From Isochrysis galbana (taxonomy: Eukaryota > Haptophyta > Isochrysidales > Isochrysidaceae), in NCBI GenBank assembly GCA_018136815.1, contig CM030938.1, positions 594,128-658,127 on the forward strand: a DNA stretch of 64,000 bases. Direction: 5' to 3'. The position numbers and the translations under genes were made by a program. The stretch's first letter is position 1; each line of letters begins with the position of its first letter. Shown here piece by piece: positions 21,042-29,987 of this stretch. A model generated the notes under the pieces. It saw only the letters and a list, made by a program, of their open reading frames with translations, had not been told where the DNA came from and searched no databases.

Positions 21042-22431
21042 TGTTGTATTCCTGCCCATCTGAAGGCTGTAGGCATGAATATTCGTGTAAGGTACGCGCT
21101 CACAATTACAATTGAACAGTTCCCCGTGTTGCCACTGACGCACAAGACACACAGATTCGGATTCCCCATGGTCTCAAGTCCAGGTTTGCAGGTTTTGGTC
21201 TCGAAATTTGCGATTCGAATTTTGTTTTTGCTGTTACTATAATTGTTGGCTCGTTTAAGGTAATAAACCGGCATGACTTCGACTTCTCGTTCTGCAGTCG
21301 CTCTGCGAGACTCTCTCTCTCTCTCTCCGTCCGCCTCTCCTCGGCCGACGGTAGGAAGATTCGTCCAAAACATTCTCCGGTCCCAAGATATCTCGTGGGG
21401 GGTCTCTCCGCGCTCCGCGAGGGAAAGGACGCGATCTCGTTCCGAGATCGGCCTCGCGCCCTCCCACGCTGCCCCGCCGTGCCCTCGGTCCCTCGCCCCC
21501 CCCGCGGCAGGTTCTTTCCCTCGGCGTGCCGTCCGTCGCCTCCGGCCGTTATATTAATCCCCCCCCCGCGCGAGGTTCTCTTCTCCCCCGCGCGCGGTTC
21601 GTTTCCTCCGGCCGTCGTTGTTCCCCCCCTCGCTTCGATTCCTCTCGCGGTTCCTTCGATGATTGCCTCCATCTCGTCCGTTCTTCTTCGCGATCCTCGC
21701 GGAGGGGGCACCGACGTTTAATGTTAGTTTTGTCGCGGTTTCGATGAAAGAAAGGAAGAACGAATGGCACGCGCCTCGCGTCTCGCGTCTTGTTTCGTCG
21801 CCCCTTGCTCGTTGAAGCTTGTCTAGAAGGTCTCTCCGCACATCGCCTTCTTCCCCCGGCGCGATTTTGGATCTCTCCTCGACCCTCCGCGTTGGCTTCA
21901 GCGGACGAGTTTCACTTTAACGATAGTTCGAACCCTTCGTTTGCGTAGTTTTGCGCTCTCTTTCCGTATTTCTTCGCGCATGACGAGCGATCGCGACCTC
22001 AGCATTCGTCGCACGGGGAGGGTTTGTTTATCGTATGATTCCGGAGTGTTTACGTTAGTTTTCTGAGCCCAAGGTCGTTGGGGTTTGGGTTTCTTGTGAG
22101 TGTTTTTGTAGCAACTTCGTCGAGTCCCACCGTGTTCCCAAGCGAGTCCCCCCGAGTTCCCGAGTCTATACCCCGAGTCAACGAGTCAATACAAGTCAAG
22201 CACGCGCCTGAGCCACCCCCAGTCGCCTGCCACCACCTCCCACAAGCCTCCTTTCGCACTTCCGCGCCCACCGTGCTCCGTGCGTGCGTCGTGCGTCGTG
22301 CGTCGATCACCATGCCCGTAGTCACCCCCGAGGAAAGCTCCATGAGCTCCCCACAAGAACCGCGTTCCGCGCTAGCTGCCGGCGCGCCCTCGCAGGCAAT
22401 CTCCAAGAGTGAGATCAGCCTTGCTCTGACA
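21042..22431 (+). repeat. 3' LTR of chromovirus copy 2 (1390 bp)
   Basis: Starts TGTTGTATTCCTGCCC straight after a purine tract and ends GCTCTGACA. It is the reverse complement of 1907-3301 with few differences. The CT run near 21312-21330 is shorter than in copy 1. A TTATATTAA box lies near 21549. The ATG at 22312 (MPVVTPEESS) opens a frame that runs off the LTR end and in a 5' copy would continue into gag. Confidence 0.9.
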
Positions 22432-22585
22432 AATGTGTACGAAAGTATCACAAAACACAAAACTCAAGACGCTTACGTGAACCACTAGTCACCGAGGGCT
22501 AGAGCGGCTAATTTGGCACCGCGACCGGGCGGACGGCATAGTCTTTTTCTTATCCATTTCAACTAGTGACAGCACAAAACGTCAA

Positions 22586-23520
22586 ATCAAGATATGCTGC
22601 CCTAGTTGCCGAGCCAACTGCCCTCTCCAGCCTCGCACATCTTGTCGAATATCGGCATTGGCGCAGAAACCGCGTCAACGTTAACGTACCGAGATGCGCT
22701 CGAGTACCCAACTTCCCACCGCTACCGAGCGCGCTGCCGTCGCGCCGGCGCTTTCTCGGTCTTCCACTAGGATAGAAGATAGAAGGCCCCACCAGGCACC
22801 ATATCCAAATATGCAGCCCTAGCAGCCACGCCGATCGCCGCCGCCGCCCGCGCGCATCGCGCCATAGTCGATAGTCGGCCGTGTGTGGCGCCGACGACTA
22901 CGCTAACGTCACCGGGCCGAACGGGCCGAGTGCCCAACCTTCCAACGCGACCGGGCGCGCTGCGCGCTGCCGGCGCTTTCTCGGTCTCCCACTGGAATAG
23001 GAATAGAATGTAGAATGTAGAATGCCTCACCAGGCACCATATCTATGCCATATCCAAATATGCCGCCCTAGCACCTAGCAGCCACACCCACACCAATCGC
23101 CGCCGCCGCCCGCGCGCATCGCGCCATAGTCCATAGTCGGATACCTAGATGGGAAATACGGTGCTGGTGCTGGGGCCTGCAAATACAGCCAAATACATAT
23201 GTATTTGGCCTCCGGCCAAATACATTTCAAATACATTGGAGGCCTACAACCCAGGACACGCTTCAAATACAGCCAAATACATATGTATTTGGCCTCTGGC
23301 CAAATACGGTAAATACGTATTTCCCATCTAGGGTCGGATAGTCGGCCGTGTGTGGCGCCGACGACCGACGACTACGCTAACGTCACCTAGCCGAACGGGC
23401 CGAGTGCCCAACTTTCCAACGCGACCGGGCGCGCTGCCGGGGCTTTCTTGGTCTTCCACTGGGATAGAATGCCTCACCAGGCACCATATCCAAATATGCC
23501 GCCCTAGCATCCACGCCAAT
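22586..23520 (+). repeat. tandem duplication, ~240-250-bp unit, three copies plus a partial one
   Basis: Units begin near 22586, 22790 (CACCAGGCACCATATCC...), 23028 and 23475. Each contains a CGCCGCCGCCCGCGCGCATC-type block, GTCGGCCGTGTGTGGCGCC, CTACGCTAACGTCACC and a CTTTCTCGGTCTTCCACT-type end. The third unit is lengthened by a MITE (23144-23332). The fourth is cut short where a pol fragment begins. No coding function is seen. Confidence 0.75.
23144..23332. mobile_element. 189-bp hAT-like MITE with perfect 17-bp TIRs and 8-bp target duplication
   Basis: The terminal inverted repeats are CCTAGATGGGAAATACG and its exact complement. The flanks carry the direct repeat GTCGGATA on both sides (23136-23143 and 23333-23340). 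The interior holds two copies of the palindrome CAAATACATATGTATTTG and several CAAATAC motifs, which look like subterminal transposase-binding sites. There is no coding capacity. 8-bp target duplications are characteristic of hAT transposition. It sits inside the third tandem unit, which confirms a secondary insertion. Confidence 0.85.
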
Positions 23521-23655
23521 CGCCGCCCTCAGCGATGCCACGGGGTGGAACGAAGGAATGTTCAACGGGTAGTCTTTCGTGTTGACCACCGTCACGGGGA
23601 TCATGCGGTCGGCTGTCATGGCGGTAACTTGAGGCACCACCGGCGATCAAGATCG
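23520..23655 (-). pseudogene. pol fragment of a diverged related gypsy element
   Basis: The minus-strand translation contains PSFHPVASLRA preceded by TVVNTKDYPLNI. It aligns with the protease-RT linker of the local chromovirus (PSFHPVASLQV preceded by TVANTDPKPLHL). Identity is partial, so it belongs to a different, older subfamily. About 40 residues remain, with no motif of catalytic value. Confidence 0.65.
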
Positions 23656-23719
23656 TCGCGTAGTGGCAGGCTATCTACGGCTTCCCCCACGGGCGGCGAG
23701 ATGCAGCTACTTTACACTT

Positions 23720-24321
23720 TACTTTGGTTGGGAGGGGGGGGGTCTCTCTGCTTTACGCCTCTTTACGGCTTTACGGGCGAGGCGGGGGGGGGGGGGGGCG
23801 CAGCGGGGGGGGGGGGCGGGGGCGGGGGGGGGGGGGGGGGGGCGGGGGGGCGGGGGGGCGGGGGAGGGCGGGAAAGGGGGGGGGGGGGGGGGGGACGCGC
23901 CCAAGCCTTCGGCAAGCTTCGGCGCGCTTCGCTTCCTCCCCCCCCGCGCGCAGAGAGAGAGAGGAGAGAGAGAGAGAGAGGGGAGAGGGAGAGACGAGGG
24001 AAAGGACAGGGGAGAAGAGAGGAAGAAACGGGGGGGAAAGCTGAGGAAAGGTGGGGGGGGGAGCGCTCGTCGTTCTGTCTCTCTGTCGTTCCGTCTGCGA
24101 GAGAGGGGTCGGGGGAGAGAGATAAGAATGGGAGACTGGGTATAAGACACTGGGAGGGAGCAGAGGGGGAGGAGGAGAGAGAAAGGGGATGCTTTCCTAC
24201 GCCCAAGGAAGGGGAAGAGAGATGAGGTGGGAAAATAAAATGGGCGGCCCACGGAGACGCGGGCGACTTGGGGAGGAGAGAGGCGAGCGCGAGGAGAGAG
24301 AGAGGGGGGAGAGGGGGGGGA

Positions 24322-24355
<34 letters not shown>

Positions 24356-24425
24356 GAGGGGGGGAGAGAGACGAGGGAAAGGATGGGGGAGAGAGGGGAG
24401 AGGGGGGGTGGGGGGGGGGACAGAG

Positions 24426-24484
<59 letters not shown>

Positions 24485-25008
24485 CTTGGGGAAGGGGGAA
24501 GAGAAGGAGGGAGGGAGGGGGAGAGAGAGAGAGGGAGAGGGGGGGGGAGGAAGAAGGAGAGAGAGAGAGAGGATTGTTGCGCGTGGCGTGAGCGGTTTGG
24601 CCTCTCCTTCTCTCTCTCTCTCTCTCTAAAAAGGAGAGAGAGAGAGGAGAGAAAGAGGAGAGAGGCGGGAGAGAAACGAAAGAAAGGAGAAGGGAGAAGA
24701 AGAAAGGGGGGGGGAGAGAGTCTCTCTCTCTCTCCCTCTCTCTCTCCCTCTTTCTTCTCTCTCTCTCCCTCTTTATTCTCTCTCTCTCCCCCTGTCTCTC
24801 TGCCCTTCTCCCTCTCTCTCGCTCCCTGCCGTTCTCTCCCTCTCTCTTCTCCCTCCCTCCCTCCCTCCCCCCTCTCTCTTTCTTCCTCTCTCCTTCTCGC
24901 TCTCTCTTTCTATCCCTCTGTGTCTCTCTCTCTTCCTCTCTCTCTCTCTCCCTCTCCCTCTCTCCCTCCCTCTCTCTCTCTCTCTCCCTCTCTCCCTCTC
25001 TCCCCTCG
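23720..25008. repeat. 1.3-kb G-run, polypurine then polypyrimidine tract
   Basis: About 23770-23895 consists of long G runs (quadruplex-prone). 23940-24720 is nearly pure purine on the plus strand (GA repeats). The strand bias flips at 24720-24722 (GAGAGAGTCTCTCT), and 24722-25008 is nearly pure pyrimidine. The flip makes the purine and pyrimidine arms able to pair as a large imperfect inverted repeat or form triplex DNA. The pyrimidine arm ends 4 bp before the mannitol dehydrogenase ATG, so it is also the gene's immediate 5' leader or promoter. Long open frames across it on both strands are composition artefacts. Confidence 0.85.
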
Positions 25009-25012
25009 CGTG

Positions 25013-27993
25013 ATGCGCTGGGGCGGACCCTCGCTCCTCTCGCACGCGCGGCGCGTGGGCGCACGCGCCGCATCATCAGTGGTGCACCAGCACCCCCTCC
25101 GCCCGCGCTACCCGCGCAAGATAGAAGAGTACCCCAACCAGATCTTCCACCTCGGAGTGGGAGGCTTCCACCGCTCGCACCAGGTCCGCCCGCTCCGCCC
25201 TATGCCCTCTCTCCTTCCTCCCTCCCGCTCTCTCCCTCCCGCTCTCTCTCCCTGACTCCATTTCGCTCCCTCTCTTCCCCTTCCCTTCCGCCCGCCCGCC
25301 CCCCTCGCTCGCACGCTCACCTCTGCCCTCGCGCGCGGCTTCCCTCGATAGCTCCCCCTCTCCCCCTCCTGCTCTCCCTGCGTCCTCCCCTCCCTTCTTG
25401 CCGTCCCTCTTCGGTGCTACCCTGGCTCGCTCGCTCGCTCCTGTATCCTCTTCTCAATGCTCCCTCACTCTTGCTCTCGCCCTGTGCCTCCTCTTTCCTG
25501 CCACCGTCCAAGGGCCCCTCCACCCATTCCTCCCTCGCCGCCTGTTCTTGGGTGATCTATTCCACTACGCCTCCCTCCCCCCCTCTCCCCCCGCGCCCCA
25601 ACCCTCCCTCGCTGGCGCCCTTTCGGATGTGTGGACTCCCCCTCTCCCATGCTGCGTTCGCGCCCCCTCCTCGTCCCGTGTGCGGGCTCCTCCCTTGTGC
25701 ATGGTTCCTTGTGTGCACTCCCCTCTCTTCTTGTTTGAGGATTTTTGGGGGCCACCGCGCTCCTCGTTTGGTGGAGTGTGTGGACCCCAGCCGCACGACC
25801 GGGGATCACCGCACCATCTGTTCCCTCAGCCCAGCACCCTCTTCACCTCACCCTGCACGAGCGCCCCGTCATCGGCCCTCCCACACGCACCTCGCATCAG
25901 GCGCTGTACCTGCACGAGCTGCTCGAGAAGCGGGGGAAAGATGCCGGCTGGGCGCTCTGTGGGGTGGGCCTAATGCCAGGCGACGCAGACATGCAGGCCA
26001 AGCTTGCCGAGCAGGAGTACATGTACACAATCCTCTCACAGGGCAACTCGGGCCTCGATGCCACTGTGTGCGGTTCGATCATGGACTTTGTGCTCGTCCC
26101 TGCCGACCCGCACGGCGCAGTGGAGCGGCTGGCGGCCCCCGAGGCGAAGATTGTGTCGATGACGATCACTGAGAAGGGCTACTGCCTCTCTGTAGAGGGC
26201 AACCTCGACCTAAAGAACCGGCTTGTCGAAGCGGAGCTACCTGTCGGCGCGCCGCCCAAGTCGGCATGGGGAGTCATCTACGCGGCCCTCGCGATGCGCG
26301 TGCGGCGCGGCATCAAGCCGTTTACTGTGATGTCGTGCGACAACATGCCTGGCAACGGCTCTCTCGCCCAGCGCACGCTCTTCGAATTCGCTTCCGCCAA
26401 GGCGATGGCGGGTGACATCTTTGCGGGCGAGGTGCGCGCCTGCGGGGCGGGAGGCCCAGACATCTTGTCGAGCACTTATCTAGCAATGGCGGCGGCCGGC
26501 GGCGGCCGGCGGCGGCCGCCTAGCGCCGCACTGGCCGGCGCATTGACGACCGCCCTAGGGGCGGAGACCAACGCCCGCTGTCTGCTGACTCGGGTACGTG
26601 CAGGTTTCAGAGCTCATCACGTCGGGCGCCGTCACCTTCCCATCGACCATGGTCGACCGCATCACCCCGGCAACAGAGCAGTCGCACAAGGACTTCATCG
26701 AGCAAAAGTTTGGTATCCGTGACAACTGGCCCGTCGTCGCCGAGGACTTCAAGCAATGGGTGCGCCCACCATCCACGCCCCCCATGGCGACACTCGCGCA
26801 GCACGACGCCTCAGCGCGCCCACCTTGCCGCTCCCGCGTCTACCACGTGCCGCAGGTGATAGAGGACAACTTCACCAATGGCCGGCCTCTGTGGGAGGAC
26901 GTTGACGAACCGCCGCTCCTTGTCCCCGGCGAGGACGTGCACGTGTATGAGTCGATGAAGCTGCGGCTGCTGAACGGCTCGCACTCTGCGATGTCGTATG
27001 CCTCCTACTTGGTGCATCCCCCCCCCCCCCCCCAATCCCGGGCGTGAGCCCACCGCGCAGTCGCCCGCCCACACAAGTCAATTCTCTAAGGTATCTTCCC
27101 CGCCCTCTTCCCATAGGCGGGCCACCGGCTGGTCGGCCCCGCAATGGCCGACCCGAAGATCTTCGGCTTCGTCGCTTCCTTTCTTGATGAGGTGCTTCCC
27201 ACCGTCATGAAGGCGCCAGGTGCGCCAGGCCGCGGCGTGCGCTCGAATCGTCCACGAGCAACAGCCTCGCAGCCCCAGCAAGCTGCGCCCAACGTTGCCC
27301 CCCGCAGGCGTCGATCTCGACGCCTACCGGAATAAGCTGCTTGACCGCTTCTCAAATCCACACATTGAGGATACGCTGCTCCGACTGGCGGAGGATGGCT
27401 CGCAGAAGTTGCAGACGACTATGCGACCCGTGCTCCTCGACCACTTCGCCGTCGGGCAGGTGAGTGCCACAAGCGCCACACGCGCATTCCGCGGACACCT
27501 CGCGGCGTATGCTCGACCTGCCGTCGCCTTGCTGGCCTGGCTGCAGGAGTTTCGTGTGATGTCCATCGCAATTGGCGCGTGGATCCGCTTCATGACGGGG
27601 ATCGACGAGCAAGGCGAGGCCATTCACGGCGTCAAAGATCCGGCGGGCGGGGAGAAGCTGAAGGAGCTCGCGATCAACGTTGTCGCGGATCCGAACGAGG
27701 TGACGGTGGGCATCTTGCTAAAAGAGTATTTTGGAGAAGAGGTCGCCTCTCATCCTGGTACGCGAGCCACTATGCAACGCGAGGCTCCGAGATGCCGGCA
27801 GGCTCGTGCTTTCCGGCGACGCCATGCAGCCGCACCTGCCCCACCTATGCGGAGGGGTTGCGCTCCGGCCTCTCGACATGCCCCCTTTCCATGCTCCCGC
27901 ACAGCTGCCACAACATTGATCGCAAAGGCCGTGAAGGACATCAGCGACCAGGGTATCACGCAGGTGTTGGAGCGCTACGCGGGGAAGAGATGA
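25013..27993 (+). CDS. mannitol 2-dehydrogenase-family polyol dehydrogenase, 8 exons, 522 aa
   Basis: Exons: 25013-25183, 25901-26431, 26604-26759, 26856-27011, 27117-27219, 27308-27459, 27547-27757, 27905-27993. All introns are GT-AG, most 87-172 nt, the first 717 nt. Joins were chosen by frame and family conservation. The NAD-binding motif GVGGFHR is at 48-54. CDNMPGNG around Asn205 and the long-chain dehydrogenase signature K321-x4-N326-x2-H329 (in KLRLLNGSH) supply the catalytic residues. MVDRITP and EDNFTNGRPLWE are also typical. Family members interconvert mannitol (or a related polyol or hexuronate) and the keto sugar with NAD(P). Length is close to the fungal and bacterial ~490-500 aa plus an N-terminal extension of ~35 residues. 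That extension is Arg-rich and without acids (MRWGGPSLLSHARRVGARAA), resembling a mitochondrial presequence. The start directly follows a pyrimidine tract. Substrate specificity is inferred, not proven. Confidence 0.88.
25184..25900 (+). other. intron 1 of the mannitol dehydrogenase gene
   Basis: 717 nt, donor CAG|GTCCGC and acceptor CATCAG|GCG. It is C-rich with CCCTC runs and holds no recognisable gene. The frames seen in it on either strand have no family match. It joins GVGGFHRSHQ to ALYLHELLEK in phase 0, which is the expected uninterrupted family motif. Confidence 0.8.
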
Positions 27994-29349
27994 GCATGTT
28001 AGCTTGATTATCGAGGGCGACAGCGCCGTTGTGCACGTGCTCAGCAGAGCCGGCGTCGCTTGGTAGCTTTCCGGACTGGGGTACTGCTAAAAGGCATGGC
28101 GTCGAGCAGCCTGCGACCTCCGGCAGCTGGGCTCGATCGGGGAGCGTGCCAACGACCGTCCCCGAGTGCCAGGATAGCATCCATGCGGGGCCCCGAGGGA
28201 GCGGCAGCGAAAGGCGGCGTACTTGGGCACCACGTACAGCACGAACCTATGTCAGTCTATTAAGAGGTTCGTGGCGGTTCACGGCGTCAAATGGCATGCA
28301 CACGTTGAGGTCGGAGGGCTAGAACGAGCTGGTGGACGATGAGGGCCCGGCAGAAGACCGCGCTCCGCTGCCGTTCGCGCCAAGCCAGCCGTTCGCGGAC
28401 GATAGCAGCGGGGGTCGCGGCAGACCAATACCTCACGGCCCACGGCGGCTATGTTTTGTGCGCTCACTCGCGCCGGCGGCTCCACCCTGACCGCCCGATT
28501 GCCTAGAGCAGGCGTCGGCCGGGCAGGAACGGCGACAAGGATGGCTGGCTGCCGCGCGGACGCGCCGCGCCCACTGCCGCGAGCGGCGTTGGCGTTTTAT
28601 TTTGAGATGGACACACACACACACACATACACTGGGCCACGGAACGCCCTTGTTGCAGTTCTACTTGCATTTTAAAGCATGAAACCGAAACTAGCTGGGG
28701 ACGAAGTCCATCAGCATTTGTCCAGCCCGAGATTCATTCCGTTAGGCGATTCGTGATCCCTGCATCAAGTTGAGGTTGGCCATCGGCTCCCAAGAATGCT
28801 CGCCTTATGCCACCTCGCCACAGGCAAAAATCAAAAATCCTATAGTTGTAGTTGAACATGTGAACAGCCGCTATGACATAGGCTATGACGCCGCTCCCGA
28901 TCCCTGGGCGACTCTCGCCACCGCGCCCCACAGGGGACGCCATACACCGTGAGACGACGACGCGCCGCAGAAAAAAAAACTCTTGGATCTTTTGGAAGAT
29001 GCCTTTATGCTTCTGTCCCTCCCTTCATGCGGGCACCCAGAGACATCGCCCTTGCCCCACTAGCAGCTCTGCCTCCAGCGGCCTCCCCGCCGCCTCAGTC
29101 CTCGCTTTCTTCGGTATCGGGGGGGGGTCGGCCCATGTGCCATGTGCACTACGTTGGGCCTCGCGTGGGGGGAGGGCTGGAACGGGCCCGGTGGCGGCGC
29201 GATTGCGATTGCAGTGCGCGAGCTCGCGTGTCTTTATATTTGTCTAGAACCGGTGGCGTGCCTTTGCCTTTGCCTTTGAGGTTGAGGCACGAGTGTGTGT
29301 GAGGGCCCGAGGGCCCTAACCCGGGGCATCGCCCTCATGGGTAGACGGC
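27994..29349. other. intergenic region after the mannitol dehydrogenase gene
   Basis: No gene can be supported. A (CA)n run lies at about 28610-28628. A block near 29128-29185 (GGTATCGGGGG, then GTGCACTACGTTGGGCC) recurs at 52149-52210, so it is part of a short dispersed repeat. Short frames on both strands overlap and lack motifs. Polyadenylation signals cannot be assigned. Confidence 0.5.
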
Positions 29350-29790
29350 GCAACTAAGTTTATACTTAGTTCAGCATGGGGGGGCGCCTCGCGCCTCGCG
29401 CCCCCCCCTCTCAGGCACCAATTCCTCTCTGGTCTCTGGGGGGGCCTGTTGGTCAACCCCATGGTCAACCCCATGCTCTGCGCTTCTAGCATGAGCAGGG
29501 CAATCATCAACACCACCCAAACCCCCAGTGGGCGCGGGTTGCGAGCCGCACTCCCAAGCCCGCGCTGGGCCGGCTCTCGTGCTGACTCCCCCCCCCCCCC
29601 CCCATGCCTGGTCGCCAAGCAGACAGGGGTCTGTGGGTGGCACCCAGGACCAGCGAGGCGAGTGCGAGGGAGAGGGAGGTGGGACTAGGGGCTGAGCCCC
29701 AGCCCCAGCCTCCACTGCCCCCTGAGCTGCCCTTGCTGGCCCTCTGGGAGCCCCCAAAGGACCTCTGCTGAGAGCAGGCCGTGGCGCGCC
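29350..29790 (+). repeat. diverged copy of the R700 repeat
   Basis: Begins CAACTAAGTTTATACTTAGT, the same terminus as at 995, 52728 and (reversed) 49821. A G-run follows, and later a CCCAGCCCCAGCCTCC block also found in the other copies. The middle is diverged and contains a 15-C run. Non-coding. Confidence 0.65.
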
Positions 29791-29987
29791 GCATGGCAAC
29801 GCGCCGCAGGGATGTCGAACACGCGATGACTACAGGCTCAAAGGCAAAGGCAGAGGGCCGTTCGATCGAGCCGGCAGCTGACGCGGCCGTGAAAGGGTCG
29901 TTGATTGTTGCTTGCGGGAAGATATCTGACAGATCATAGTAAGAGTCGGGTCTTAGAGCGTCTGCCATCGGGCGCTACGAGCGATGA

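Larger units (their letters stand above)
11957..22431 (+). mobile_element. Ty3/gypsy chromovirus copy 2, 5' end lost in the scaffold gap
   Basis: Plus-strand counterpart of copy 1: gag fragment (11957-12583, UAG at 12581-12583), pol spacer, methyltransferase-like frame, PR-RT-RH-IN-chromodomain frame, polypurine tract (GTCGGGGGG ending 21041) and 3' LTR (21042-22431). Unlike copy 1 it carries several 1-base frameshifts: two in gag, several in the spacer (near 13362, 13780 and 14363) and one near 16534 between the methyltransferase-like and protease parts. It is therefore unlikely to make a full Gag-Pol by itself. The right flank AATGTGTACG is unrelated to copy 1's flank. Confidence 0.9.

Noticed and set aside
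21273..21841. Arg-rich frames in the LTRs (also 2588-3070 and 33190-33710)
   Set aside because: LTR sequence; frames are not conserved in position or start among copies and reflect GC bias.
23763..25076. 437-codon minus frame and several plus frames of Arg/Glu or Ser/Pro repeats
   Set aside because: They lie in the purine/pyrimidine tract and follow from simple sequence.
27994..28065. RNase H-like peptide (LIIEGDSAVVHVLS)
   Set aside because: Only about 18 residues match the motif, with a stop right after; too short to support.
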